This document shows positions 54,001 through 62,469 of a stretch of 64,000 nucleotides of DNA, in pieces (within the stretch, counting starts at the first letter, position 1; each line of letters opens with the position of its first letter). Origin of the DNA: Yoonia sp. F2084L. Its GTDB lineage: Bacteria > Pseudomonadota > Alphaproteobacteria > Rhodobacterales > Rhodobacteraceae. The position numbers and the translations under genes are program-made. The stretch is from positions 372,001-436,000 of the forward strand of contig NZ_JALKAH010000001.1 in the NCBI RefSeq assembly GCF_023015625.1, in the 5' to 3' direction. The notes below the pieces were generated by a model. The model saw only the letters and a program-made list of their open reading frames with translations. It ran no database searches and was not told the origin of the DNA.

Positions 54001-54516
54001 TCATCCGAATGTTTTTGTTCCAATTGGCGGCCAAGCGCCGTTTTTGGCATCTTCGACGAGTTGATCACTTACCCTTTCGATGCTGTTACCATCAAAGTTT
54101 CTGGGAGGGTGGTTCACAAGCCAATTTGTGCCGCAGACCTTGCAGCGCGATATGTAGCGCCAATCGAGTTCATCGGACGGTTTAAAGCTGGTATCCTGGG
54201 TGGCGACGAATTGATCGTAATTCCAGTGTACAAAATCGTCACGGCGAAGATCGCTTCTAAAAACTCTAATGGTATCGAAGTTTCGCGCTGACTCGCATTC
54301 GCACTGCTTGTTGACCGCCAAGTTCGACCAAAGCTCCTTTCGACATTGCCGAACAGCTTCAGGGTCCGAAAAATCGCAGCTGATCAAGCGAAGATAGACG
54401 TGGCCATCTACTACGGATTCAAGTTCCTCGTCCGAATACAGCCACGCCTCAAACAATTGCAGTTCAGCTTCGCCTCTGGCGAATTTCCAAAGGTGCTTTT
54501 GCTGTACTGTGTTCAT
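54001..54516 (-). CDS. Orphan protein of unknown function with a CxxC motif
   Basis: A 171-residue soluble protein from ATG 54516 (GGAGAG upstream; frame opens at 54594). It begins MNTVQQKHLWKFARGEAELQ, has an acidic region with FEAWLYSDEELESVV and YLRLISCDF, a cysteine pair C-E-C in the middle and CKVCGTNWL near residue 133, which may bind zinc. The architecture (a short W/F-rich domain with acidic helix) recalls immunity-type proteins of polymorphic toxin systems, but no toxin is visible and I do not recognise a family. It is flanked by noncoding gaps of 252 and 159 bases, and by eye looks AT-richer than its neighbours. Confidence 0.6.
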   Translation of the reverse strand: MNTVQQKHLWKFARGEAELQLFEAWLYSDEELESVVDGHVYLRLISCDFSDPEAVRQCRKELWSNLAVNKQCECESARNFDTIRVFRSDLRRDDFVHWNYDQFVATQDTSFKPSDELDWRYISRCKVCGTNWLVNHPPRNFDGNSIERVSDQLVEDAKNGAWPPIGTKTFG

Positions 54517-54675
54517 TGCACATCTCTCCGCTAGATGATTACTTGGGTGCGCACCTCGTTGCTTAAAAAGACTACGAATAAACAAAGGGTGCATTCAAGC
54601 CGTAACCGAAGCGGACCAGCGATGTAACTGAAACGAAGGTCCGCTCCGTCCGCTTAACCGCCGTTTCAATCCACG

Positions 54676-55005
54676 CTATAGATCAACCTCAACCACACCA
54701 ATCTGGTTCAAGAACCGTTCCAGTTCTGATCGGTTCTTATCAAAACTGCCCGCTTTGATCGTGTCGAAACGCTTGCGCAGGGCCTTCTTTTCGTCGCCCT
54801 TGCAGTCGTTCCAGGGCCGCCCTTGGAGCGCCATGTGCAACACGTAGTAGCCAATGAAATGGGGTTTTGATCCGCCTTCCAGCATCTTGGCATAGGCGGC
54901 ATCAGCGCCAAGCGCGCGCAACTCTTCCGCAGTATGGATGCCTACGGATTTCAACGAAGCCTCGAACGCTGGCCCGATGTTTTTGATGGAAGTCAGTTCT
55001 GCCAT
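54676..55005 (-). CDS. TfoX C-terminal domain protein
   Basis: A 109-residue protein consisting only of the TfoX C-terminal domain (ELTSIKNIGPAFEASLKSVGIHTAEELRALGADAAYAKML, a helix-hairpin-helix-like fold; split here). TfoX/Sxy promotes competence in some bacteria, but stand-alone C-terminal domains in alphaproteobacteria are of unknown role. The N-terminal TfoX domain is absent. Confidence 0.85.
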   Translation of the reverse strand: MAELTSIKNIGPAFEASLKSVGIHTAEELRALGADAAYAKMLEGGSKPHFIGYYVLHMALQGRPWNDCKGDEKKALRKRFDTIKAGSFDKNRSELERFLNQIGVVEVDL

Positions 55006-55112
55006 AGCCCGATTTTACGGAACTGCAGAAAAAAGGCCAGTGAGGTCAGTGGCGGATCGGGGAGGGCGATCCTGCGGCAGCGGCCTCACCGGCCAAAGAT
55101 GTCTCGTAAACC

Positions 55113-55232
55113 TTAGATACTCGCGAAATCTGTATAAACGGGTGTCTGCGGTTTGGTTTGCACCTGCGGTGCCGGTTGCGCGGGTTTAGGCGCTGCAGGC
55201 GCGGGTGGGGTATTTGGTGTTCCTGTGGCCAT
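55113..55232 (-). CDS. Proline-rich micro-protein, 39 residues
   Basis: ATG 55232 follows AAAGGACC on the minus strand at good spacing; stop TAA 55113-55115. The product is MATGTPNTPPAPAAPKPAQP..., dominated by Pro, Ala and Gln, ending QTPVYTDFASI. It may be a real small gene or chance, since GC-rich DNA gives Pro-rich frames easily. The good ribosome-binding sequence is the main support. Confidence 0.42.
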   Translation of the reverse strand: MATGTPNTPPAPAAPKPAQPAPQVQTKPQTPVYTDFASI

Positions 55233-55352
55233 CTGTCTGGTCCTTTAGCCTGATCGTGACTTTACACTACTGAACGTAGTCGCAATCTGACGAGAGGGCT
55301 GTGCCCTCAACATGCTTGTGACGTGACAAAAATGTGACCAATGGGTCGGGTT

Positions 55353-57449
55353 TTAGGATTTTCCGCGCCGGGGGGCAGCATTGCCACCTTTGCCTAAGCC
55401 CTTGCGAGGTTTGGCTTTTCCGCCCGGAGGTACGAACCGTTTTGAGGTATCTTTGGCGTTACCGGCGGGTTTCCCGCCCGACTTGCTGCCCCCCGGTTTG
55501 CGCGGCTTTGTGTCAGAGTTGTAACCTGATTTGCCCTTTCCGGCGGGTTTTTTCCCATCGGATTTGGCTTTGTAGGGCGGCTTGCCGCGCTTTTCGACCA
55601 ATGCATCACCGTGATCGCGGCGCTCTGGCTTATGGCGTGGTTTGCGGGCTTTGTGGTCGTCAGCGGCACCGGGGATCGGTTGAATGGCCGCGACGTTATC
55701 TTGCTGCGAGGGCGGCGGTGGGGCCTGATCACGCGGCACGTGCCGTTTGGGTTTGTCGCCATAATCGCGCTTGGGCTTGCCGCCTTGTTTGGGCCGATCA
55801 TTGTAGTCATTTTTTGTTTTGCGCGGTCCGCGTTCACCCAGTTGCGGCACGCCATCCAGTGCTTTCAGCGTCCCTTGGTTTTCCAACTTCATGTCGCTGC
55901 CGACGGATTTGAGGAAACCCGCGACGGCAGGTTCGGAAATCTCGATGAAGGTCTCGTTCGGCTGAATGCGGATCGCGCCAATTTCGTTTTTCGTGATCCC
56001 ACCTGCCTTGCAGATCATCGGCAGCAGCCAACGTGCCTCGGCCTTGCCTTCGCGGCCGATATCGACGCTGAACCATTTGGACGGACCAAAGGACTTGTGC
56101 TCGCGTGGTGGGCTGTCGCTGCGCGCGCCGCGTTCTTTGCTTTGCGGGCCGTCTTTATAGTCGCTCAGGTGTTCGGGGGCGGATTGCTTGCCGGCGTAAA
56201 GGCGCAAGTAGGCGGCAGCGATTTTCTCGGGGCTGTGTTCAGCCAGAAGACGCGTCGCGAATTCCTGTTCGGCGTCGTTGAAGTCTTCGGACCAGACCGG
56301 ATCCTGCAAAAGACGCTCTTCATCTTTGGCTTTGATCTCATCAGCCGTGGGTGGCGTGGCCCAAGTGGCGTCCAGCTTGCCCCAAGTCAGCAGGTTTTGC
56401 GCGCGGCGCTTCATTTTGGCTGGCGCGATCATCGCGGAAATACCCTTACGGCCCGCGCGCCCGGTGCGCCCCGAACGGTGCAGCAGCGTTTCGGCGTTTG
56501 TCGGCAACTCTGCGTGGATCACCAGTTCAAGGTTTGGCAGGTCGATGCCGCGTGCGGCAACATCCGTGGCCACACAGACCCGCGCACGCCCGTCGCGCAT
56601 GGCTTGCAGGGCGTGGCTCCGTTCCGCCTGTGACAGTTCGCCTGATAGCGCCACGGTTGCGAAACCCCGATTGGCAAGGCGGGTGGTCAAGCGGGTGACT
56701 GAGGCACGGGTGTTGCAGAACACGATGGCATTTGGCGCATCGTAGAACCGCAGCAGGTTGATGATCGCCGCGTCGATGTCGTGGTTGGCGACGCTGAGCG
56801 CGCGGTATTCGATATCTGCGTGTTGGCTTTCTTTGGCGGTTGTGGCCACGCGCACTGCGTCTTTTTGGTAGGACTTCGCCAGCTTCGCGATGGCAGCAGG
56901 GACGGTGGCCGAAAACATCAGCGTGCGGCGCGTCTCTGGCGCTTCGCCAAGGATGAATTCAAGATCTTCGCGGAAGCCAAGGTCAAGCATCTCATCCGCT
57001 TCGTCAAGAACGATGGCGCGGATGTCGGACATATCAAGGCTGCCGCGCATGATATGGTCTTTCAGGCGGCCCGGTGTTGCGACAACGATATGCGCACCGC
57101 GGTCCAAGGCGCGGCGTTCGTCGCGCATGTCCATGCCACCCACGCAAGACGCCATCGTCACACCGGCAGGCGCGTACAGCCACTGAAGTTCGCGTTTGAC
57201 CTGCAAGGCCAATTCGCGCGTTGGTGCAATCACCAAAGCCAGCGGGCGGCCAGCAGGGCCGAATGTGCCATCCTCAGCCAGGATCGTGGGGCCGATGGCC
57301 AGACCAAAGCCAACGGTTTTGCCAGACCCTGTTTGGGCCGAGACCAACAAGTCTTGCCCTTCCAAGGCCGCTTCCGTGACGGCGACCTGCACGGGGGTGA
57401 GGTCGGTATAGCCTTGTTTGGCGAGGGCATCGGCGAGGGTCGTGATCAT
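55353..57449 (-). CDS. DEAD-box RNA helicase with long basic tail
   Basis: A 698-residue ATP-dependent RNA helicase, DeaD/CsdA-like. Motif I AQTGSGKT (residues 38-45), motif II DEAD, motif III SAT, motif VI HRSGRTGRAG. A DbpA-type RNA-binding domain follows around residues 460-540 (GREGKAEARWLLPMIC). The last about 150 residues are very basic and low in complexity (Lys/Arg/Gly/Pro), typical for cold-adapted ribosome-assembly helicases. It is monocistronic in appearance, with the micro-protein downstream. Confidence 0.93.
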   Translation of the reverse strand: MITTLADALAKQGYTDLTPVQVAVTEAALEGQDLLVSAQTGSGKTVGFGLAIGPTILAEDGTFGPAGRPLALVIAPTRELALQVKRELQWLYAPAGVTMASCVGGMDMRDERRALDRGAHIVVATPGRLKDHIMRGSLDMSDIRAIVLDEADEMLDLGFREDLEFILGEAPETRRTLMFSATVPAAIAKLAKSYQKDAVRVATTAKESQHADIEYRALSVANHDIDAAIINLLRFYDAPNAIVFCNTRASVTRLTTRLANRGFATVALSGELSQAERSHALQAMRDGRARVCVATDVAARGIDLPNLELVIHAELPTNAETLLHRSGRTGRAGRKGISAMIAPAKMKRRAQNLLTWGKLDATWATPPTADEIKAKDEERLLQDPVWSEDFNDAEQEFATRLLAEHSPEKIAAAYLRLYAGKQSAPEHLSDYKDGPQSKERGARSDSPPREHKSFGPSKWFSVDIGREGKAEARWLLPMICKAGGITKNEIGAIRIQPNETFIEISEPAVAGFLKSVGSDMKLENQGTLKALDGVPQLGERGPRKTKNDYNDRPKQGGKPKRDYGDKPKRHVPRDQAPPPPSQQDNVAAIQPIPGAADDHKARKPRHKPERRDHGDALVEKRGKPPYKAKSDGKKPAGKGKSGYNSDTKPRKPGGSKSGGKPAGNAKDTSKRFVPPGGKAKPRKGLGKGGNAAPRRGKS

Positions 57450-57556
57450 AGCAATGGGCTTTCTGGCGGCGTCAGACCTGCGCCCTACGCCTGTGCAGGT
57501 GCTTTGTATAGAGGAAATAGCATTTGCCGCGACGTCTGCGGTGCTGTCACATTGCC

Positions 57557-57934
57557 TTAGTTGCTGGTGTTTTCCCGCGCGTGCTGTGTCAGTTGAAGGA
57601 AGGGCGGCAGCCAGCTTTCGCGCCGATCCGTCCAGATTTCATAGGTCGGGGTAAAGACGTCCGTTTGGTCGAGCGCGCCAAGGTGCAGTTCAATCTCGTC
57701 GTCGCTGCGCGCAAAGACCGATGATCCGCAAGTAGGGCAAAAGTGGCGCCCTTCGTACTGCCGGGTTTCGCCTGATATTTGCACGGCCTCTTGCGGGAAA
57801 ATTGCAGCGGCAAAGAACAGCGCGCCGTGATGTTTGCGGCAATCCATACAGTGACACAGGCCGACACGTTTCGGGACGCCAGAGGCACTAAAACTGACTT
57901 TCCCACACAGACAGCCCCCGGTTACTTGCGTCAT
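57557..57934 (-). CDS. GFA family protein
   Basis: A 125-residue zinc protein of the GFA/CENP-V fold, named after glutathione-dependent formaldehyde-activating enzyme. The cysteine sets are GGCLCGKV, CHCMDC and FCPTCGS. Whether it acts on S-hydroxymethylglutathione is unknown; most family members are uncharacterised. It is upstream of the helicase on the same strand, 107 bases apart. Confidence 0.9.
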   Translation of the reverse strand: MTQVTGGCLCGKVSFSASGVPKRVGLCHCMDCRKHHGALFFAAAIFPQEAVQISGETRQYEGRHFCPTCGSSVFARSDDEIELHLGALDQTDVFTPTYEIWTDRRESWLPPFLQLTQHARENTSN

Positions 57935-58075
57935 GCTCGTGCGTCCCTACGTCGTTTCTTGTGCAAACCAAACGTCTATACGGGCTTTGAGGGCTTCCCG
58001 GATCGGCGCAGCGTCTTTGCTGACTTTTGGTCAGAAAGGCGCGTTGACCATCAATGCGCGACATCTCCAGCCGTT

Positions 58076-58513
58076 TTACTTGCGGGAAGGGCGCGATGGG
58101 GCGATGGGTTTTTCCTCGTCCTCCTGCAAGAACTCATCCAGTGTGCTGAGGACATCTGCGAAAGCATCCTCTTCCGCAGGTTCTTGCGGTTGAGGTTCCG
58201 GCGCGATGGAAAGCTCCTCAGCGTCTTCGATATGCGTATCGTCCGGCGCTGTCACTTCTTCGGCATCGTCGATCAAAAGCCGTGATTTGACCCGCTGGGG
58301 CCCGCGTGAGCGTTCGGCCAGCAAGGCGCGCGCGCGTACTTCTGCACGGCGGACGCGGACGGCTGTCAGAAACCCTTCTTGCAGGGTCTGTGACGACGAC
58401 CCAAGGATGCCGCTGATCTCGTTGATGATATTTTCGTCCTTTGTGCGTTGCTCATCGGCCAATGCAAGATCGGCTAATTCACCTGCAACGCGTTCAAGAT
58501 AGTCCTCTGCCAT
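58076..58513 (-). CDS. Acidic protein of unknown function
   Basis: A 145-residue soluble protein. The N-terminal half is helical (YLERVAGELADLALADEQRTKDENIINEISG, split) and the C-terminal half is acidic low-complexity with repeats of AEE/DAEE and Pro. It starts two bases after the hydrolase stop, so the two genes are one operon. The pattern is common among conserved Rhodobacteraceae hypotheticals. No function can be assigned. Confidence 0.72.
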   Translation of the reverse strand: MAEDYLERVAGELADLALADEQRTKDENIINEISGILGSSSQTLQEGFLTAVRVRRAEVRARALLAERSRGPQRVKSRLLIDDAEEVTAPDDTHIEDAEELSIAPEPQPQEPAEEDAFADVLSTLDEFLQEDEEKPIAPSRPSRK

Positions 58514-58515
58514 CG

Positions 58516-59169
58516 TTATCGCGTGTTTTCTGTCAGGCGGCGACGGACATAGGTGCGCACTGTGTCGATCATCGGGTCCATATGCGGGTCTTCAAAGAAG
58601 TGCCCGGCGCCCGCCATTTCATCATGGGTGATTGTGATGCCCTTTTGCTCGTGCAGCTTATTCACGAGGTTTACGGTATCGGCAGGCGGTGCCACCCGGT
58701 CGTTCGAGCCGTTGATGATCAGACCAGACGACGGGCAGGGGGCCAGGAAGCTGAAGTCGTACATATTCGCCGGTGGGCTGACCGAGATAAAGCCCGTGAT
58801 TTCGGGCCTGCGCATCAAAAGCTGCATGCCGATCCATGCGCCGAAAGAAAAGCCAGCGACCCAGCAGTGCTTGGCGTTGTTGTTCATGGATTGCAGGTAG
58901 TCGAGTGCTGATGCTGCATCAGACAGTTCGCCCACGCCCTGATCGTACTCGCCTTGGCTGCGGCCCACGCCCCGGAAGTTGAAGCGCAGCACGGTGAAGC
59001 CCATGTTATAAAAAGCATAGTGCAGATTATAGACGACCCGGTTGTTCATCGTCCCGCCGAACTGGGGATGCGGGTGCAGTACGATTGCGATCGGTGCGTC
59101 CCGGTCCTTTTGCGGGTGATAGCGGCCTTCAAGGCGACCTTCTGGTCCGGGAAAGATGACTTCGGGCAT
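58516..59169 (-). CDS. Alpha/beta hydrolase
   Basis: A 217-residue serine hydrolase of a conserved alphaproteobacterial family beginning MPEVIFPGPEGRLEGRYHP. Oxyanion-side HPHPQFGGTMNN, nucleophile Ser in GFSFGAW, then a late catalytic Asp (NGSNDRVAPP) and His in GAGHFF. ATG 59169 is chosen on family grounds; the frame runs to 59205. Its substrate is unknown. It diverges from iscR. Confidence 0.9.
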   Translation of the reverse strand: MPEVIFPGPEGRLEGRYHPQKDRDAPIAIVLHPHPQFGGTMNNRVVYNLHYAFYNMGFTVLRFNFRGVGRSQGEYDQGVGELSDAASALDYLQSMNNNAKHCWVAGFSFGAWIGMQLLMRRPEITGFISVSPPANMYDFSFLAPCPSSGLIINGSNDRVAPPADTVNLVNKLHEQKGITITHDEMAGAGHFFEDPHMDPMIDTVRTYVRRRLTENTR

Positions 59170-59229
59170 GCGTATTTCCGTTACTGCTACAGGTGGTGCG
59201 TGCATTCTTGACGAAAATGCTCGGACACC

Positions 59230-59244
59230 TTAGAAAGATTCTAA
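59230..59244. promoter_or_regulatory. Iron-Rhodo box upstream of iscR
   Basis: TTAGAA-AGA-TTCTAA, a perfect 6+6 inverted repeat with a 3-base centre, 97 bases before the iscR ATG. This matches what I recall of the Iron-Rhodo box in Rhodobacterales, thought to be bound by IscR, consistent with autoregulation of the suf operon. Confidence 0.78.
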
Positions 59245-59341
59245 ACTAGGGCTATTGGCCATAATTGTCGTGGTCCCGGTGAAGTAATGATGCTGCACCG
59301 CGCCGTCAATGAAATTGCGCGCGCCTGTCGGGGGAAAGCCA

Positions 59342-59806
59342 ATGAAATTAAGCACCAAGGGCCGCTATGCGATGGTCGCTTTGGCTGATCTGGCGCTTCA
59401 GACGGATAATGCGCTGGTCAACCTGACCGAGATTTCCAAGCGGCAGGACATCTCATTGCCCTATCTGGAGCAGCTTTTTGTCAAACTGCGCCGGGCAGGG
59501 TTGGTCGATTCTGTACGTGGTCCGGGTGGTGGTTACCGTCTGGCGCGGCCCGCATCCGATATTCGCGTGTCCGAGATTTTGGGTGCTGTGGATGAGACGG
59601 TGTCGGCGATGCACAAAGGCGCAGGGGCGTCGGGTGCGGCCTCTGGATCACGTGCCCAGTCGATGACCAACCGGTTGTGGGAGGGGTTGAGCGCCCATGT
59701 CTATGTGTTTTTGCATCAGGCCCGTCTGTCGGATGTGGTGAGCAATGAATTAGCGCCGTGCCCGGCGGTGCCTGCCTTGTTCGAAGTGGTTGATGAAGCG
59801 TCGTAA
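59342..59806 (+). CDS. iscR: Rrf2-family regulator IscR, lacking the usual cluster cysteines
   Basis: A 154-residue winged-helix protein that represses the suf operon when Fe-S clusters are sufficient. ATG 59342. The DNA-binding part (STKGRYAMVALADLAL, then ISLPYLEQLFVKLRRAGLVDSVRGPGGGY, split) is normal. The three cysteines that hold the [2Fe-2S] cluster in Escherichia coli (spacing about C-x5-C-x5-C near residue 92) are absent; that region reads SAMHKGAGASGAASGSRAQ. The only cysteine is Cys140 (ELAPCPAV). Rhodobacter sphaeroides IscR is reported to bind a cluster with a single cysteine. Confidence 0.93.
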   Translation: MKLSTKGRYAMVALADLALQTDNALVNLTEISKRQDISLPYLEQLFVKLRRAGLVDSVRGPGGGYRLARPASDIRVSEILGAVDETVSAMHKGAGASGAASGSRAQSMTNRLWEGLSAHVYVFLHQARLSDVVSNELAPCPAVPALFEVVDEAS

Positions 59807-59807
59807 A

Positions 59808-59857
59808 GGGGCATCGCCATTGTCACTCGGACCAATGGCGTTCTAATGGCGATCCCC
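59808..59857 (+). promoter_or_regulatory. Competing RNA hairpins between iscR and the desulfurase gene
   Basis: One hairpin pairs GGGG-c-ATCGCCATT (59808-59821, with one bulged C) with AATGGCGATCCCC (59845-59857), about 13 base pairs. A second, exclusive hairpin pairs CGCCATTG (59815-59822) with CAATGGCG (59833-59840). The left arm can therefore take one of two partners. This looks like an attenuator or processing signal within the operon. CTCCTCCCCCGAGG (59867-59880) follows. No ligand domain is recognised. Confidence 0.5.
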
Positions 59858-59901
59858 GTCGCTGCGCTCCTCCCCCGAGGTATTTTGGAACATGAGAAGA
59901 G

Positions 59902-60933
59902 ATGAGAGCCTATCTGGATCATAATGCGACCACGCCTTTGCGGGCGGAAGCGCGCGCGGCAATGATTGCGGCGATGGATGTCGTGGGCAATCCGTCGTCT
60001 GTGCATGCTGAAGGGCGCGCGGCGAAGGGGATTGTTGAAACAGCGCGGGCGCAGATTGCGGAGGCTGTCGGGGCCTCTGGTGCGGATGTGGTGTTCACAT
60101 CCGGTGCGACCGAGGCTGCGGCGCTGGCCTTGGCGGAGCGTGGTTTGAAGGCCGCACTGATCGAGCATGATGCGGTGCATGCCTGGGTTGATCCTTGCTT
60201 GCCGGTTGTCGATGGCGCTGTGCAGGTGGATGATCCGGCAGGGTCAACGGTGCAACTGGCGAATTCAGAAACGGGTATCGTGCAGGCTTTGCCACAAGGA
60301 TTGGCGGTCAGTGATATCACGCAAGGATTTGGCAAAGTCCCCTTTGCTTTTTCATGGTCTGGCGTCGGGATGGTGTTCCTGTCTGCCCATAAATTCGGCG
60401 GCCCGAAAGGTGTCGGTGCGCTGATCTTTCCGCAAGGGACAGATGTTGCAGCGCAAATCAAAGGCGGCGGGCAGGAAATGGGCCGCCGCTCTGGTACTGA
60501 AAACGTGGTTGCGATTGCCGGAATGGGTGCTGCTGTGGCTGCCGCTCAGGCCGATTTGGCGACTGGAAAATGGGATCGGGTTGCCAAACTTAGAAATATT
60601 CTAGAAACAGCCATTGAGGCCGCCGAAAAGAGTACTATTTTTGTCGGGAAAGGGTTGGACCGTTTGCCGAACACCAGCTGTTTTGCCTCACCGGGGTGGA
60701 AGGGTGAGACGCAGGTGATGGCGATGGATCTGGCGGGTTTTGCGGTTTCGGCAGGCTCTGCCTGTTCGAGTGGCAAGGTCAAAACCAGCCGCGTCTTGCA
60801 GGCGCTGGGACTGAACGATGAGGTGGCGTCAAGTGCGATACGTGTGTCGCTGGGCGTTGATACGACAGAAGAAGAGGTTATGCGCTTTGTGCAGGCCTGG
60901 AGCGAAAAACGGGCGCGACGTCGCGCTGCTTGA
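59902..60933 (+). CDS. Cysteine desulfurase, NifS/IscS-type
   Basis: A 343-residue PLP enzyme that removes sulfur from cysteine for Fe-S cluster assembly. PLP Lys164 is in SAHKFGGPKG, and Cys288 is in SAGSACSSG. The loop around the active cysteine has the longer form of group I (NifS/IscS) rather than the SufS short form. It lies between iscR and sufB and is likely the first sulfur source of the operon; a SufS-type enzyme may be encoded further downstream. An internal iron-box-like palindrome is at 60590-60604. Confidence 0.93.
   Translation: MRAYLDHNATTPLRAEARAAMIAAMDVVGNPSSVHAEGRAAKGIVETARAQIAEAVGASGADVVFTSGATEAAALALAERGLKAALIEHDAVHAWVDPCLPVVDGAVQVDDPAGSTVQLANSETGIVQALPQGLAVSDITQGFGKVPFAFSWSGVGMVFLSAHKFGGPKGVGALIFPQGTDVAAQIKGGGQEMGRRSGTENVVAIAGMGAAVAAAQADLATGKWDRVAKLRNILETAIEAAEKSTIFVGKGLDRLPNTSCFASPGWKGETQVMAMDLAGFAVSAGSACSSGKVKTSRVLQALGLNDEVASSAIRVSLGVDTTEEEVMRFVQAWSEKRARRRAA
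60590..60604. promoter_or_regulatory. Iron-Rhodo-box-like palindrome inside the desulfurase gene
   Basis: TTAGAA-ATA-TTCTAG matches 11 of the 12 arm bases of the box upstream of iscR, with the same 3-base spacing. It lies within codons 230-235. It may be a second IscR site, controlling an internal promoter, or a chance match. Confidence 0.4.
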
Positions 60934-60945
60934 GAGGATGGATAA

Positions 60946-62469
60946 ATGACAGCTTTGGATACCGTTGAGGTCAAAGAAGGCGTTGATCAGGAGACCGTGG
61001 ACGCGGTCAAGGAACTCTCAGGTCCATATAAGCATGGTTGGGCAACCGATATCGAGATGGAATATGCGCCCAAAGGCGTGAACACAGATATCGTCCGCCT
61101 GATTTCCAAAAAGAACAAAGAACCCGAGTGGATGACCGACTGGCGCCTGTCAGCGTTTGAGCGTTGGGGCAAGATGAACGAGCCGAAGTGGGCGATGGTC
61201 AACTATCCCGACATCGACTTTCAGGACATCTATTACTATGCGCGCCCCAAGAGCATGGAAGAAAAGCCGAAGTCGCTGGACGACGTCGACCCCAAGCTGC
61301 TGGCAACTTATGCAAAGCTGGGTATCCCGTTGAAAGAGCAGGCTATCTTGGCTGGCGTTGAGGGTGCCGAGGATATGCCGGCAGAAGGCCGCAAAGTGGC
61401 TGTGGATGCGGTGTTTGACAGTGTGTCTGTCGGCACGACCTTTCAGGCTGAGCTTAAGAAGGCGGGCGTGATTTTCTGCTCGATTTCTGAGGCGATTGAA
61501 AACCATCCCGAACTGGTGAAGAAATATCTGGGCACCGTTGTGCCGCCATCAGACAATTTTTATGCAACGCTCAACTCGGCTGTGTTTTCAGACGGTTCTT
61601 TTGTGTACATCCCACCGGGTGTGCGTTGCCCGATGGAACTGAGCACATATTTCCGCATCAATGCTGAAAACACAGGTCAGTTTGAGCGCACGCTGATCAT
61701 TGCCGACAAAGGGTCATATGTGTCCTACCTTGAGGGCTGTACTGCGCCAAAGCGTGATGTGGCCCAACTGCACGCAGCGGTCGTTGAAATCATCATCGAG
61801 GAAGATGCCGAGGTGAAGTATTCAACCGTCCAGAACTGGTATCCCGGTGACGAGGAAGGCAATGGCGGTATTTACAACTTTGTGACCAAGCGCGCGGATT
61901 GCCGCGGCGACCGGTCCAAGGTGATGTGGACGCAAGTTGAAACGGGTTCGGCTGTGACCTGGAAGTATCCAAGTTGCATTCTGCGCGGTGACGACAGCCA
62001 GGGTGAGTTCTATTCCATTGCGATTGCCAACAACATGCAACAGGCCGACACCGGCACGAAGATGGTGCATTTGGGCAAGAACACCAAGTCGCGGATCGTG
62101 TCCAAAGGTATCAGCGCCGGTAAGGCACAGAACACCTATCGCGGCCTTGTTTCCATGCACCCGAAGGCCAAGTCTTCGCGCAATTATACCCAATGCGACA
62201 GCTTGCTGATCGGCGATAAATGCGGGGCGCATACTGTGCCGTATATCGAGGTGAAGAATAACTCTTCCCGGGTGGAACATGAGGCGACCACATCAAAGGT
62301 CGACGATGATCAACTGTTCTACTGCCGCTCACGCGGGATGGACGAGGAAGAGGCGGTCGCCTTGGTCGTGAACGGGTTCTGTAAGGAAGTGCTGCAAGCA
62401 TTGCCGATGGAGTTTGCGATGGAAGCACAGGCGCTTGTTGCGATCTCGCTTGAAGGTTCGGTGGGCTAA
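60946..62469 (+). CDS. sufB: Fe-S cluster assembly scaffold SufB
   Basis: A 507-residue component of the SufBC2D complex. It starts at ATG 60946, 12 bases after the desulfurase. Recognised by the conserved [21 protein letters not shown] (split) and the C-terminal core [13 protein letters not shown] and [14 protein letters not shown] in FYCRSRG is the candidate cluster ligand and H in VEHEATTSK the partner His. Full length. Confidence 0.96.
   Translation: MTALDTVEVKEGVDQETVDAVKELSGPYKHGWATDIEMEYAPKGVNTDIVRLISKKNKEPEWMTDWRLSAFERWGKMNEPKWAMVNYPDIDFQDIYYYARPKSMEEKPKSLDDVDPKLLATYAKLGIPLKEQAILAGVEGAEDMPAEGRKVAVDAVFDSVSVGTTFQAELKKAGVIFCSISEAIENHPELVKKYLGTVVPPSDNFYATLNSAVFSDGSFVYIPPGVRCPMELSTYFRINAENTGQFERTLIIADKGSYVSYLEGCTAPKRDVAQLHAAVVEIIIEEDAEVKYSTVQNWYPGDEEGNGGIYNFVTKRADCRGDRSKVMWTQVETGSAVTWKYPSCILRGDDSQGEFYSIAIANNMQQADTGTKMVHLGKNTKSRIVSKGISAGKAQNTYRGLVSMHPKAKSSRNYTQCDSLLIGDKCGAHTVPYIEVKNNSSRVEHEATTSKVDDDQLFYCRSRGMDEEEAVALVVNGFCKEVLQALPMEFAMEAQALVAISLEGSVG

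Noticed and set aside
55353..55800. Repetitive Lys/Arg/Gly/Pro coding region as a DNA repeat
   Set aside because: The repetition is at amino-acid level in the helicase tail; the DNA is not a regular tandem repeat.
55611..56633. A 340-codon plus-strand frame inside the DEAD-box helicase
   Set aside because: It is antisense to conserved helicase motifs and has no start signal; hydrophobic patches arise from the reverse of charged codons.
59867..59880. CTCCTCCCCCGAGG as an anti-Shine-Dalgarno small RNA motif
   Set aside because: It resembles the CCUCCUCCC motif of some Rhodobacter small RNAs, but there is no adjacent paired motif, own promoter or terminator, so I do not call an RNA gene.
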